This document shows positions 25,561 to 34,647 of a DNA stretch of 57,684 nucleotides, piece by piece. Each line of letters opens with the position of its first letter. The first letter of the stretch is position 1. Under the pieces are notes generated by a model. The model was not told the origin of the DNA and did no database searches. It saw only the letters and a list, made by a program, of their open reading frames with translations. Source of the stretch: Comamonadaceae bacterium (GTDB lineage: Bacteria; Pseudomonadota; Gammaproteobacteria; Burkholderiales; Burkholderiaceae_C); contig CANFQF010000003.1 of assembly GCA_947449025.1 (NCBI GenBank), positions 1 to 57,684 on the forward strand, in the 5' to 3' direction. The translations under genes were made by a program, and so were the position numbers.

Positions 25561-26115
25561 ATGAAAATCGCTCAAGAAATCCGCGCCGGCAACGTGATCA
25601 TGCAAAACGGCGCGCCCTGGGTCGTCCTGCGCACCGAATACGCCCGCGGCGGTCGCAACGCAGCCACCGTGCGCATGAAGCTCAAGAGCCTGCTGTCCAA
25701 CCAAGGCACGGAAATCGTGTTCAAGGCCGACGACAAGATGGACCAGATCATTCTCGACAAGAAGGACTGCACCTACTCCTACTTTGCCGACCCGATGTAC
25801 GTCTGGATGGACACCGAGTTCAACCAGTACGAGGTCGAGGCCGAGAACATGGGCGACGCCCTGAACTACCTGGAAGACGGCATGTCCGCCGAAGTGGTGT
25901 TCTATGACGGCAAGGCCATCTCGGTCGAATTGCCCACCAGCGTCGAGCGCGAAATCACCTGGACCGAGCCCGCCGTCAAAGGCGACACCTCCGGCAAGGT
26001 TCTCAAGCCCGCCAAGATCGCCACCGGCTTCGAAATCGGCGTGCCAATCTTTGTCGCGCAGGGCGACAAGGTCGAAATCGACACCCGCACCGCCGAGTAC
26101 CGCCGCCGCGTGTAA
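25561..26115 (+). CDS. efp: Translation elongation factor P with rhamnosylation-type Arg32
   Basis: EF-P binds between the P and E sites and speeds peptide-bond formation at consecutive prolines. The 184-residue protein is full length and begins [20 protein letters not shown]. The tip of domain I reads [15 protein letters not shown], placing Arg at position 32 (R32), the residue modified by EarP in Pseudomonas and betaproteobacteria instead of the Lys34 of E. coli. The C-terminal OB folds end in [15 protein letters not shown]-rich hairpin with TTTT follows at 26179-26200. Confidence 0.98.
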   Translation: MKIAQEIRAGNVIMQNGAPWVVLRTEYARGGRNAATVRMKLKSLLSNQGTEIVFKADDKMDQIILDKKDCTYSYFADPMYVWMDTEFNQYEVEAENMGDALNYLEDGMSAEVVFYDGKAISVELPTSVEREITWTEPAVKGDTSGKVLKPAKIATGFEIGVPIFVAQGDKVEIDTRTAEYRRRV

Positions 26116-26178
26116 ACCCGAAGGATGTCAACGCGCCGGGCGACACGTTCCGGGTGAGGCGAAAGCCGAAGACAAAAA

Positions 26179-26200
26179 GGGCTCCCTCGGGAGCCCTTTT
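26179..26200 (+). terminator. Intrinsic terminator of efp
   Basis: GGGCTCC pairs with GGAGCCC through a 4-nt loop (26179-26196), preceded by a run of A and followed by TTTT. The A-run on the other side makes it potentially active in both directions, but only efp reads into it. Confidence 0.85.
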
Positions 26201-26230
26201 GCTTGGCGTCTGCTTGGCGTCTGCTTGGCG
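26201..26230. repeat. 11-bp tandem repeat GCTTGGCGTCT
   Basis: Two exact copies (26201-26211, 26212-26222) and a third truncated one (26223-26230) follow the efp terminator directly. No function is apparent. Confidence 0.7.
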
Positions 26231-26284
26231 AACGCGAGTCTCAGCGCGTATCGGCCCTGGCCATTTGGTCGCACAATCTCAGCC

Positions 26285-27145
26285 ATGTCCGAACACCGCA
26301 AGCTGCAAGACCCCCTGGCCGATGCCTGGGCCACCATCCGCGCGCACGCCAGCAACGGCCTGCCGGTGGAAGCAGACGCCAGCCGCCTGGCCTTCGCCGA
26401 CCCCGAATTTCTCCTGCGGCGCGAAACCCGCGGCATTCGGTTCCAGCTCGAATTGCTCAAGCCAGACCTGGAGCAGGCGGCCCATGGCATCGAGAACACG
26501 ATTGTCGTTTTCGGCAGCGCTCGCATCCGCAGCCAGGAGGAGGCACAGACCCTGCTCGCGGCGGCCGAAAGCGGCGGCGATGAGGCCAACATCGCCCGCG
26601 CCCGTGCCTTGGTGCGAAACGCCCGCCACTATGAAAACGCCCGCGCTTTCGGCAAGCTCGTCGCTGGCTACAGCGCCGGCAAGGCACCCGCCGACCGCCT
26701 CTACATCTGCACGGGCGGTGGACCCGGCATCATGGAGGCAGCCAACCGCGGCGCGTACGAGGGTGGCGGCGAATCGGTGGGTTTGAGCATTGCCTTGCCG
26801 ATGGAGGAATCGGCCAACCCCTTTGTGACGCCCAACCTCGATTTCAAGTTTCACTACTTCGCGCTGCGCAAGATGCACTTCATGATGCGGGCCAAGGCAC
26901 TGGTTGCCTTTCCCGGCGGCTTCGGCACCCTCGACGAGTTGTTTGAGGTGCTGACCTTGGTGCAAACGCGCAAGGCCAAGCCGGTGCCGATCGTGCTCTT
27001 TGGCAGCGACTACTGGCGACGCATCGTGAACTTCGAGGCCCTGGTCGACGAGGGCATGGTTTCCGCCAAGGACCTCTCCCTCTTCACCTATTGCGACGAT
27101 CCGCAGCAGGCCTGGGACGCAGTCCGGGAGTTTTACGAACTCTGA
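26285..27145 (+). CDS. LOG-family protein (TIGR00730-type nucleotide hydrolase)
   Basis: Proteins of this family hydrolyse nucleoside 5'-monophosphates, and in plants the Lonely Guy homologues release active cytokinin. The 286-residue protein has the two hallmark motifs: GGGPGIMEAANRGA (near 142-155) and PGGFGTLDELFE (near 212-223), which form the phosphoribosyl-binding and catalytic site. An N-terminal helical extension of about 70 residues precedes the Rossmann-like fold. I chose the ATG at 26285 (MSEHRKLQDPL). Older automatic labels of such genes as lysine decarboxylase are not supported by the motifs. Confidence 0.9.
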   Translation: MSEHRKLQDPLADAWATIRAHASNGLPVEADASRLAFADPEFLLRRETRGIRFQLELLKPDLEQAAHGIENTIVVFGSARIRSQEEAQTLLAAAESGGDEANIARARALVRNARHYENARAFGKLVAGYSAGKAPADRLYICTGGGPGIMEAANRGAYEGGGESVGLSIALPMEESANPFVTPNLDFKFHYFALRKMHFMMRAKALVAFPGGFGTLDELFEVLTLVQTRKAKPVPIVLFGSDYWRRIVNFEALVDEGMVSAKDLSLFTYCDDPQQAWDAVREFYEL

Positions 27146-27189
27146 GGCCCTGCCCCGGCGTCCGTGCCGCCTGAAAGTATGTGCGCCGG

Positions 27190-27224
27190 CCACGGGCCAC
27201 GGGCCACGGGCCACGGGCCACAGG
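27190..27224. repeat. 7-bp tandem repeat CCACGGG between convergent genes
   Basis: Four exact copies of CCACGGG (27190-27217) and a fifth with one change (27218-27224) lie between the stop codons of the convergent LOG and MFS genes. No terminator hairpin with a T-tract was found in the 100-bp gap. Confidence 0.7.
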
Positions 27225-27245
27225 CCGCTTGGCGCCGGCCCCGCC

Positions 27246-28433
27246 TCAGTGCGGGCGGCGATCTGGCAGCGACAGGCGCAAGGCCATGGGAACCCCGGGT
27301 GTCACGAGGGCGCCCACCGCCCAGAACACGGCCGATACCCCGACCACGGCTCCGGCCGCACCGAAAACCATGGGCATCAGCACACTGGAGGCGTTGATTG
27401 CCATGAGCCGCAAACCCAAGGCCTCCCCATGGCGATGTTCCGGCGTGACCTGGTGCAAGGTGCTCATGATCATGGGCTGAATAGTGCCCAGCGCCAGCCC
27501 GAGAACCACCGAGCAGGCACCCATCGCCAAGGCCGATCCCATGAAGGGATAGATCGCGAACAGGAGGGCCGATGCCATCATGGCCGAGGCGATGATGATG
27601 GCCTCGGACAGGCGGGCCGCCACCATGGGCATCAAAATCCGAATGACCATCGTCGCAATCGCAAAGCTGCCCAAAATACTGCCGATCGTCGACGCGGACA
27701 AGTGGCGTTCATGGCCAAGTACGGGCACCACAAAGGTATGAACGTCCCAGCAGGAGGACATCAGCCAATTGATGATCATCAGGTTGCGGATATTGGGTTC
27801 CTTCAGCAGGCTCCAGGCGGTGGTGCTTCCTTGACCGGCTGGCACCTCGGGCGGAGGCAGTTCTGGCGCACTGCGCACGCATGCCCAGGACAAAATAGGC
27901 AGCAGTGCCATCGCCAGGAAGGCCACTCGGAAGCCGCCGTGATCGATCAACAGACCGGCAGAAAAAGGACCGACGAAATTGGAAATGGCCGGTCCGATTG
28001 CCAGCCAGGAGAACACCTGCCGCACTTGCAACGGGCCGCTGGCAATGCGCCCGGCATGGCGCTGCAATGCAATCGATGCTGCGCCGGTTGCGCCGCCTGT
28101 CATCAGGGCAGCCAGACACAGCATCGGAAAGACGGGCCAGGCGGCTGCCATCCCGGTGGCGGCGACTGCCACGATCACCGCCAATCCCACCGGCCTGCGC
28201 AGGCCATGGCGATCGGCAAAGCGGCCAGCAGGCAGAGACAGAAAGACCTGTGTGAGGGCGAAGAGCGCCAGCAGCACGCCCACTGCCAATGGGCTGTGGC
28301 CCTCGCGCAATGCCAGCAGTGGAGACGCCATGCGCATGCCGGCCATGCAGGCGTGCAAGCAGGCCTGACCGGCAATCAGGCGGGCCAACTCACGGCCCAC
28401 AAGTGAGCCTCCTGTTGATTCAGGCGTCTGCAT
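27246..28433 (-). CDS. Major facilitator superfamily transporter
   Basis: The 395-residue protein has about 12 hydrophobic segments and the MFS signature between helices 2 and 3 (GRFADRHGLRRPVG). The substrate cannot be read from the sequence; drug or small-molecule efflux is a common role for this size class. The ATG at 28433 is used because AGGAGG sits 6 nt upstream; a second ATG at 28436 immediately precedes it. The start overlaps the end of rmuC by 14 bp, so the gene belongs to the long minus-strand row. Confidence 0.88.
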   Translation of the reverse strand: MQTPESTGGSLVGRELARLIAGQACLHACMAGMRMASPLLALREGHSPLAVGVLLALFALTQVFLSLPAGRFADRHGLRRPVGLAVIVAVAATGMAAAWPVFPMLCLAALMTGGATGAASIALQRHAGRIASGPLQVRQVFSWLAIGPAISNFVGPFSAGLLIDHGGFRVAFLAMALLPILSWACVRSAPELPPPEVPAGQGSTTAWSLLKEPNIRNLMIINWLMSSCWDVHTFVVPVLGHERHLSASTIGSILGSFAIATMVIRILMPMVAARLSEAIIIASAMMASALLFAIYPFMGSALAMGACSVVLGLALGTIQPMIMSTLHQVTPEHRHGEALGLRLMAINASSVLMPMVFGAAGAVVGVSAVFWAVGALVTPGVPMALRLSLPDRRPH

Positions 28434-29766
28434 CATCGCCCTCCTGCGCAACTTCCACCGCAGACGGGAGCAGCGCCTGCGCCTGACCTTCGGGCAAGGC
28501 CTCCACCACCTTCAGCGCGCGTCGCATCTGACGGGTCCGGGTCTCGGCCTTGTCTACCGTGTCAGCGGCCTTTTGCACCTGCTCCTTGATGCGCGTCACC
28601 CAATCGCCATAGCGCTCGAACTCGGTCTTGACCGCCCCCAGCACCTTCCAGACCTCGGAAGCCTGCTGTTCCAGCGCCAGCGTTCGAAACCCCATGTGCA
28701 GGCTATTGAGCATGGCGAGCAAGGTGGTCGGGCCGGCGAGCGTGACCCGGTACTCGCGTTGCAGCAGGTCCATCAGGCCTGGCCGACGCAGCACCTCGGC
28801 GTAGAGGCTTTCGACCGGCAGAAACAGGACAGCGAAATCGGTGGTGTTCGGCGGACACAGGTAGGACTCGCAAATGGACTTGGCCTCTTGCCGGATGCGC
28901 GCCTCGAGTGCGCGCGAGGCGTTGTCCACCCCGACGGCGTCGGCCCGGTCATGGGCCTCCAGCAAACGCTCATAGTCCTCGCGCGGAAACTTCGCGTCGA
29001 TCGGCAGCCACACCGGCTGGCCGTCACTGCTGCGGCCTGGAAAGCGCACCGCGAAGTCGACCCGCTGCCGGCTGCCGGGCCGGGTCTCGACCTGCTTGCC
29101 GTATTGCTCCGGGGTCAACACCTGCTCGAGCAAGGCCTCGAGCTGCACCTCACCAAAAATGCCGCGGGTCTTCACATTGGTCAGCACCCGCTGAAGGTCT
29201 CCGACGCCCTGGGCCAGACTTTGCATCTGGCCCAAGCCCTGATGGACCTGATCGAGCCGCTCGGCCACCTGCTTGAAGCTTTCGGTGAACCGAGCCTCCA
29301 GGGTCGACTGGAGCTTTTCGTCCACTGTCTGGCGCATCTCGTCGAGCTTGGCCGCATTGTTTTGCTGCAGCTGGCCCAGCTGGGCCTCCAGGGTGGCGCG
29401 CACCTCTGAAAGCCTGCGCGCGTTGGCCTCGCTCAGGCCCTGCAACTGCGTCGCCAGGGTATCGGCCAGGTTCTTTTGCATCTGCGCCAACTGCTGGCCG
29501 AACGCGTCGATCCGATCGCTCTGGGTACGGGTGGACTCCGCGCCCTGTCGCACCAAGGACTCCTGGAACTGGGTGATGGTCTGGCCAAGCTCCTGGCGCA
29601 GCCCCCGCGAAGATTCGCCGACCTCGCGCCGAATTTCCCGCTCCAGGCGTTCGATTCCCGCCTGCAGGGCGCTGCTGGCGCTCTCGTCCACCGGTGCCTT
29701 GCGCACCAGCAAAAATCCCAGGAGGCCCACATGGGCCAGCCCGAGGACGAGGAGCATCCACTCCAT
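28420..29766 (-). CDS. rmuC: DNA recombination protein RmuC
   Basis: RmuC proteins limit recombination at inverted repeats and carry a predicted nuclease-fold domain. The 448-residue protein has an N-terminal membrane segment (about 4-20), a very long coiled coil (about 30-190) and the RmuC domain (about 200-400: GIFGEVQLEALLEQVLTPEQY, DAKFPREDYERLL, FLPVESLYAEVL). Its start shares one base with the stop of the preceding dehydrogenase gene (TGATG), and its end overlaps the MFS gene. Confidence 0.95.
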   Translation of the reverse strand: MEWMLLVLGLAHVGLLGFLLVRKAPVDESASSALQAGIERLEREIRREVGESSRGLRQELGQTITQFQESLVRQGAESTRTQSDRIDAFGQQLAQMQKNLADTLATQLQGLSEANARRLSEVRATLEAQLGQLQQNNAAKLDEMRQTVDEKLQSTLEARFTESFKQVAERLDQVHQGLGQMQSLAQGVGDLQRVLTNVKTRGIFGEVQLEALLEQVLTPEQYGKQVETRPGSRQRVDFAVRFPGRSSDGQPVWLPIDAKFPREDYERLLEAHDRADAVGVDNASRALEARIRQEAKSICESYLCPPNTTDFAVLFLPVESLYAEVLRRPGLMDLLQREYRVTLAGPTTLLAMLNSLHMGFRTLALEQQASEVWKVLGAVKTEFERYGDWVTRIKEQVQKAADTVDKAETRTRQMRRALKVVEALPEGQAQALLPSAVEVAQEGDDADA

Positions 29767-30758
29767 CAGCGGCGCGCTCCGGCCATGGCCTCGGGGTTGA
29801 GCGGCGTCTTGGCTTGTCCCTGGGTCAGGAAGTCAATCAGGTTGTCCGCAGCCAGATCAGCCATGGCGCGGCGTGTGCGCACCGTGGCGCTGGCGATGTG
29901 CGGGGTGAGGACCACATTGGGAACGGTGAGGAGGTCCGGATGGACCCGTGGCTCCCCCTCGAAGACATCAAGACCGGCGGCGGCAATGCGGCGTTCGCGC
30001 AGCGCCTGCGCCAGCGCGGCATCGTCGACGATGCCGCCGCGGGCCACATTCACCAGGGTCGCGGTCGGCTTCATCTGCGCCAGTTCGGCGGCGCCGATGG
30101 CATGGTGCGAAGCTGGCGAATACGGCAGCACCAGCACCAGGTGGTCAGCCTCGCGCAGCAGCGTGGCCTTGTCCACGTAGCGGGCCTTGCAATCGGCCTC
30201 GGTCGCCGCATCGAGGCGCGAGCGGTTGTGATAAATCACGTTCATGCCAAAGCCGTGCGCGCCCCGGCGGGCGATGCCCTGGCCGATGCGACCCATGCCC
30301 AGGATGCCCAGGGTGCTGCCATTGACCTCGGCCCCGGCGAACATGTCAAAAGCCCACTTGTTCCATTGGCCTGCCCGCAGAAAGTGCTCGGACTCGGTCA
30401 GCCGCCTGGCGGTGGCCAGCAGGAGGGCGAAGCCGAAGTCGGCGGTCGTTTCGGTGAGCACGTCAGGGGTGTTGGTGCCCAGGACGCCCGCCGCCGTCAT
30501 GGCCGCCAGATCGAAGTTGTTGTAGCCCACGGCCATATTGGCGCAGATGCGCAGCTCCGGGCAGGCGGCCAACAGCTCGGCGTCGATACGCTCGCCGCCG
30601 GTGGTGAAGACGCCGGCCTTGCCGCGCAATTTTTCGATCAACGTCGCGCGATCCCACAGCGCATCGGCCTGATTGGACGACACGTCAAAGTGCTGCTCAA
30701 GACGGGCAACGGTCTCGGGAAAGATGGCGCGCGCCACCAGGATGGAAGGTTTGTTCAT
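29766..30758 (-). CDS. D-isomer-specific 2-hydroxyacid dehydrogenase (glyoxylate/hydroxypyruvate reductase type)
   Basis: The enzyme reduces 2-oxoacids such as glyoxylate or hydroxypyruvate with NAD(P)H. The 330-residue protein has the substrate-loop motif MAVGYNNFD (near 75-83), the dinucleotide fold GILGMGRIGQGIARR (151-165), and the catalytic residues R240 (NVARGG), E269 (FEGEP) and H287 (LTPHIAS). The HNRSRLD turn after the second strand suggests preference for NADPH. The ATG at 30758 overlaps the stop of the antiporter gene by 4 bp. Which 2-oxoacid is used cannot be told. Confidence 0.93.
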   Translation of the reverse strand: MNKPSILVARAIFPETVARLEQHFDVSSNQADALWDRATLIEKLRGKAGVFTTGGERIDAELLAACPELRICANMAVGYNNFDLAAMTAAGVLGTNTPDVLTETTADFGFALLLATARRLTESEHFLRAGQWNKWAFDMFAGAEVNGSTLGILGMGRIGQGIARRGAHGFGMNVIYHNRSRLDAATEADCKARYVDKATLLREADHLVLVLPYSPASHHAIGAAELAQMKPTATLVNVARGGIVDDAALAQALRERRIAAAGLDVFEGEPRVHPDLLTVPNVVLTPHIASATVRTRRAMADLAADNLIDFLTQGQAKTPLNPEAMAGARR

Positions 30759-32152
30759 AGGAACCACAGCCATGTCATGACAAGAAAAAGGGGCAGGAGC
30801 ACGCAGCCGGACCAAGCCATATAGCCAAAGAAACCAGGCATGCGAACACCACTGTGCTCGGCGATCGCCTTGACCATCAAATTGGGCGCGTTGCCGATAT
30901 AGGTGTTCGCGCCCATGAAGACGGCACCGGCCGAGATGGCCGCCAGCGTGGGGGCCATCTTCGTCATCAGCACCTGCGCATCACCGCCCGCGGTATTGAA
31001 AAACACAAGATAGGTCGGTGCATTATCGAGGAAGGAACTGAGCAGGCCGGTCGCCCAGAAGTAGGCGGCAGGATCGGGCTGGCCGTCTGGCCGGGTCACT
31101 GCGGCAATGACGGCAGCGAAGGGCCCGGCGCTGCCGGCTTGCAGCATGGCGATCACTGGCACGATGGTGAGAAAAATGCCAGCGAAAAGCTTGGCGACCT
31201 CCTGCATCGGCGCCCACGAAAATTCATTGGCGGCATGCACCGAGGCGGGGGTGATGCGCAAGGACAGCCAGGTCACAGCAACCAGCCCCAGGTCGCGCAC
31301 AAAGCCGGGCAGACCCACCGACGTGCCAAAAACATCAAACCCGATGGGTGACTTCCAGAGCCCGCTCATGAGGACCAGCGCCACGATCACGCCCAGAAGC
31401 CAGAAGTTGCGCGCGCCGTCAAAGCGCAACCTGGGCGTCTCAGGCGTCGGGTCTGCAGCTGCCGCCTCCTCACGACGGTGGCAGTACCACCAGTCCAGGA
31501 GATAAAAGACAGACAGAAGGCTGCCCACCAGAAAGAGCGTCTCGGGAAGGATTTGGGACACCGTCCAGAAAAAACCCACGCCCTTGATGAAGCCAAGAAA
31601 AAGGGGCGGATCGCCCAAGGGGGTGAGTGAGCCACCCGCATTCGAGACGATGAAGATGAAGAACACCACGACATGGGCGCAGTGACGTCGCTTTTCATTG
31701 GCCCGGATCAGGGGCCGGATCAAGAGCATGGAGGCGCCCGTGGTCCCCATGAAGCTCGCCAACACCGCGCCCACAGCCAGGATCGCGGTGTTCAAACCCG
31801 GACTCCCCCGCAAGTTGCCGCGGATATGGATGCCACCCGATACGGTGAACAGGGCCATGAGCAAGATCACGAAGGGGAGGTATTCCGCCAGCAATGCATG
31901 GACCCCTGCAGACCCGGCAAGGCCCAAGCCATGGCGAGCCGCAAAGGGCAGCAAGAAGGCCAAGGCCCAGGCGGCGGTGATCTTTCCGAAATGGCGGTGC
32001 CACAGGTGCGGCGCCAAGAGCGGCATCAGGGCGATGGACAGCAGCAGCCCTGCGAACGGCAGCCCCCACACCATCGAAAGCTGGCTACCGTCGATGTCGG
32101 CCGCACGGGCCAGGCTTGGCACGAGCAAGGGCAGGCTGCGCAGTGGGCCCAT
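30755..32152 (-). CDS. NhaD/CitMHS-like sodium:proton antiporter or anion carrier
   Basis: This is an integral membrane protein of the ion-transporter superfamily, 465 residues with about 11-12 helices. Motifs typical of the NhaD/CitMHS-like branch are visible: SFMGTTGASMLLIRPLIRAN, SNAGGSLTPLGDPPLFLGF, SSFLDNAPTYLVFFN and GANTYIGNAPNLMVKAIAE. Such proteins exchange sodium for protons or carry citrate-like anions. The start at 32152 begins with a signal-like segment; the frame stays open upstream but lacks family character. It sits 88 bp after the nitroreductase gene. Confidence 0.85.
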   Translation of the reverse strand: MGPLRSLPLLVPSLARAADIDGSQLSMVWGLPFAGLLLSIALMPLLAPHLWHRHFGKITAAWALAFLLPFAARHGLGLAGSAGVHALLAEYLPFVILLMALFTVSGGIHIRGNLRGSPGLNTAILAVGAVLASFMGTTGASMLLIRPLIRANEKRRHCAHVVVFFIFIVSNAGGSLTPLGDPPLFLGFIKGVGFFWTVSQILPETLFLVGSLLSVFYLLDWWYCHRREEAAAADPTPETPRLRFDGARNFWLLGVIVALVLMSGLWKSPIGFDVFGTSVGLPGFVRDLGLVAVTWLSLRITPASVHAANEFSWAPMQEVAKLFAGIFLTIVPVIAMLQAGSAGPFAAVIAAVTRPDGQPDPAAYFWATGLLSSFLDNAPTYLVFFNTAGGDAQVLMTKMAPTLAAISAGAVFMGANTYIGNAPNLMVKAIAEHSGVRMPGFFGYMAWSGCVLLPLFLVMTWLWFL

Positions 32153-32240
32153 CAGCCAGCGCGCGCGATGCGTGCGATGGGACAGCACGCCCGGCAAGGG
32201 ACGCGGGCCAGCGATGCCAGCGAGCCTGTGCACCCGCCCC

Positions 32241-32966
32241 TCAGTCGATCCAGCGGGTGAACTGCTCCACGGTTTCTCGCGGGGTGTGGAAGGAATTGAC
32301 CAGCGCCGCTTCGTCTGCGTAACCGAGCGACATCCCGCACACGACCATATCGCCCTCGTCCGCACCGATATGCGGCAGGATGATGTCGGCAAACCCGTTC
32401 CACGCCGCTTGCGGGCAGGTGTGCAAGCCGCGGGCACGAGCCGCCAGCATGACGCTTTGGATGAACATCCCGTAGTCCAGCAAAGAGCCGCGACCGAGTC
32501 GCTTGTCGATGGTGAAAATCAATCCCACCGGCGCATCGAAAAAGCGAAAGTTGCGCTGGTGCTGAGCGTGCATCTTGTCCTTGTCGCCCTTGCCGATTCC
32601 GAGCAGCCCGTAGAGGCCCCAGCCGTTTTCACGTCGGCGGTCCACATAAGGCGAGAACCACTGGCTCGGGTAGTAGTCGTAGGCCTCCGGGTGCTGGGCG
32701 GCCAATGAGGGGTCGTCGCGCATGGCGTCAAGGGCGGCGCATGCCTTCTCGACCAGGCTGTCCCGACTGGCCCCCTGGAGGACGTGCACCTTCCAGGGCT
32801 GGGTGTTCACGCCCGAGGGCGCGCGGCTGGCCACGCGCAGGATGTCTGCAATCGTCTCGCGCGGCACCGCCTTGGGCAGGAAGGCGCGGACCGAGAAGCG
32901 GCTGCCTATCGCAGCGTCAACGCTGGCCGGATCCTCGACCCGGGTAGCAACTTGGGAAATGGTCAT
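32241..32966 (-). CDS. Nitroreductase-family flavoenzyme
   Basis: The 241-residue protein belongs to the FMN-dependent nitroreductase family: the N-terminal [21 protein letters not shown] and the [15 protein letters not shown] segment bind the FMN phosphate, and the C-terminal [10 protein letters not shown]-like part ([17 protein letters not shown]) closes the site. Physiological substrates of such enzymes vary (quinones, nitroaromatics, enoates). The ATG at 32966 overlaps the thioesterase stop by 4 bp (ATGA). Confidence 0.92.
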   Translation of the reverse strand: MTISQVATRVEDPASVDAAIGSRFSVRAFLPKAVPRETIADILRVASRAPSGVNTQPWKVHVLQGASRDSLVEKACAALDAMRDDPSLAAQHPEAYDYYPSQWFSPYVDRRRENGWGLYGLLGIGKGDKDKMHAQHQRNFRFFDAPVGLIFTIDKRLGRGSLLDYGMFIQSVMLAARARGLHTCPQAAWNGFADIILPHIGADEGDMVVCGMSLGYADEAALVNSFHTPRETVEQFTRWID

Positions 32967-33409
32967 TGAAGTGTCTCCAGTACGGCTCTGAGTTTTTCGG
33001 GAAGGGTGGTAGGTCGCCGCGTCTCGCGGTCGACATACACATGGACAAAATGACCCCGGGCGGCCGTCTCGGGCGCGCCCTGTGCAAACAGGCCCACCTC
33101 GTAACGGACGCTGCTGGCACCGAGGCGCGACACTCGAATGCCAGCCTCCACATTTTCCGGGAAGGCCAGGGGTGCGAAGTAATTGCACTGGGTCTCGATC
33201 ACCAAACCAATGGTCGGGCCCGCGTGGATGTCGAGCGCGCCCTGTTCGATCAGGTAGGCGTTGACCGCGGTATCGAACCAGCTGTAGTAGACGACGTTAT
33301 TCACGTGGCCGTACACATCGTTGTCGGCCCAGCGGGTACCGATCGTGCGGAAGGCGCGGTAGGCGCCACGGGGCTCGGGCTGGGGGCGACTGTCCTTGTT
33401 CTCGCTCAT
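32963..33409 (-). CDS. Acyl-CoA thioesterase, 4HBT hotdog family
   Basis: The 148-residue protein is a single hotdog domain. The catalytic signature reads [20 protein letters not shown] (26-45), with D31 as the probable catalytic acid, as in YbgC and 4-hydroxybenzoyl-CoA thioesterases. The acyl group is unknown. It overlaps both neighbours by 4 bp (HDAC-like gene upstream, nitroreductase downstream), which implies translational coupling. Confidence 0.93.
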   Translation of the reverse strand: MSENKDSRPQPEPRGAYRAFRTIGTRWADNDVYGHVNNVVYYSWFDTAVNAYLIEQGALDIHAGPTIGLVIETQCNYFAPLAFPENVEAGIRVSRLGASSVRYEVGLFAQGAPETAARGHFVHVYVDRETRRPTTLPEKLRAVLETLQ

Positions 33410-34383
33410 CGACCTACATTCTGCCAGCGGCGCCAGTACTGGCCCGCAACACGGAAGGTGTTCACCTGGGCCTGGACGGTATCTTCGACCCGGTGGCCAT
33501 AACCTCCCGCCATCGCCATGGCGAGCGGCAGCCGGCGCTGCCAGGCCCAGTCGAACACCCGCCGGTCCCTGGCCTCCAGGCCGTCCCAGGTCAACTTGAG
33601 GCGGCCCAGCCGGTCGCCCTCATGCGGATCAGCGCCCGCCAGGTAGATCACCAAGCCCGGGGAGAAGCGCCGTTCCAGCTCGTCGAGCGCACCTTCCAGC
33701 GCCTCCATATATTCCGCGTCGCCGCAGCCGTCAGGCAAGGCCACATCGAGATCCCCGGCCTCCTTGCGAAACGGAAAGTTCTTCGCACCATGCAGCGACA
33801 GCGTGAACACGCTGTCATCGCCTTGGAAGATGCGCGCAGTGCCATTGCCCTGGTGAACATCGAGGTCGATGATCGCAACCCGAAGTGGGGCGCCCGGGGC
33901 ATGACGGACCGATCCCAACCCTGAGTTCCCGCCCGCCCCCCTCGCCTGCCGCGCCCACTCGACCTGCATCAGTCGCGCAGCCACCGCTGCGTCATTGAAG
34001 ACACAAAAGCCCCCACCACGGTCTGCGTAGGAATGGTGGGTACCGCCGGCGATATTGGCGGCGACCCCGCCTCGAAAGGCGGCCCGGCAGGCAGCGACGG
34101 TGGCCCCGACTGAGCGACGGGCCCGATCGGCCATGGCATCGCTCCAGGGAAAACCGATCTCACGCAGGATGCGAGGGTCCACCGAGCCATCGGCGATTCC
34201 CTGAACATAGGTCGGGACATGGACCAAGGCCAATTCGCCGTCGCTGGCGGGCTCTGCCTGGCAGAGCTCGAGGTCTGCCAACTCGTCGACGAGACGATCC
34301 CGCAGCATGGCGTACTTGACCATCGGGAACCGGTGCCCTGGCGGAAGGGGCAGAACGAATTGGGTGGCATAGAACACCTGCAT
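33406..34383 (-). CDS. Histone deacetylase-family zinc amidohydrolase
   Basis: The 325-residue protein belongs to the arginase/deacetylase superfamily. Visible active-site parts are the His pair H116-H117 (GGTHHSY), the zinc ligands D175 and H177 ([10 protein letters not shown]) and D252 (GADPHEGD), and the closing glycine-tyrosine loop (AGGYGH). Bacterial members deacetylate small molecules such as acetylpolyamines or acetoin; the substrate is unknown here. It is the first gene of a seven-gene minus-strand row, and its upstream region is shared with the divergent phasin gene. Confidence 0.92.
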   Translation of the reverse strand: MQVFYATQFVLPLPPGHRFPMVKYAMLRDRLVDELADLELCQAEPASDGELALVHVPTYVQGIADGSVDPRILREIGFPWSDAMADRARRSVGATVAACRAAFRGGVAANIAGGTHHSYADRGGGFCVFNDAAVAARLMQVEWARQARGAGGNSGLGSVRHAPGAPLRVAIIDLDVHQGNGTARIFQGDDSVFTLSLHGAKNFPFRKEAGDLDVALPDGCGDAEYMEALEGALDELERRFSPGLVIYLAGADPHEGDRLGRLKLTWDGLEARDRRVFDWAWQRRLPLAMAMAGGYGHRVEDTVQAQVNTFRVAGQYWRRWQNVGR

Positions 34384-34518
34384 CCGCCCATTGTTGCGTT
34401 AGAAAGTCGGCCCATCTGCGAAGCAGGCCATCGCGCAGCCTGAATGTATTTCTTATTGACTACTTTCTAGCGAGCTCTACCGCCCGAAAATTATTTGTTG
34501 CGACGCAGCAAAAAATGC

Positions 34519-34546
34519 TTGAAAACCAAGGGAAGACCCCTATACT
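34519..34546 (+). promoter_or_regulatory. Sigma-70 promoter of the phasin gene
   Basis: TTGAAA (34519-34524) and TATACT (34541-34546) are separated by 16 nt; each matches the consensus at 5 of 6 positions. Transcription should begin near 34553, giving a leader of about 95 nt. An upstream TTGACT at 34456-34461 has no matching -10. Confidence 0.7.
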
Positions 34547-34647
34547 TCAAACCATGCTGCACCGCACCAAAGCGTTTCCAAGCGGGCGGCAAGTTGCGAA
34601 GAGCAGTGCATCCACCCCCGTTCAACCCCGATAGGAGATTTTCAAAC

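Noticed and set aside
26285-27145. Lysine decarboxylase
   Set aside because: The PGGxGTxxE and GGGPGIMEAA motifs belong to the LOG family; the old decarboxylase label has no support.
29694-30824. 376-codon open frame antisense to the 2-hydroxyacid dehydrogenase
   Set aside because: The dehydrogenase shows all catalytic residues; the antisense product resembles nothing.
34456-34461. TTGACT as an alternative phasin promoter
   Set aside because: No -10 box follows at the right distance, while TTGAAA/TATACT closer to the gene fits well.
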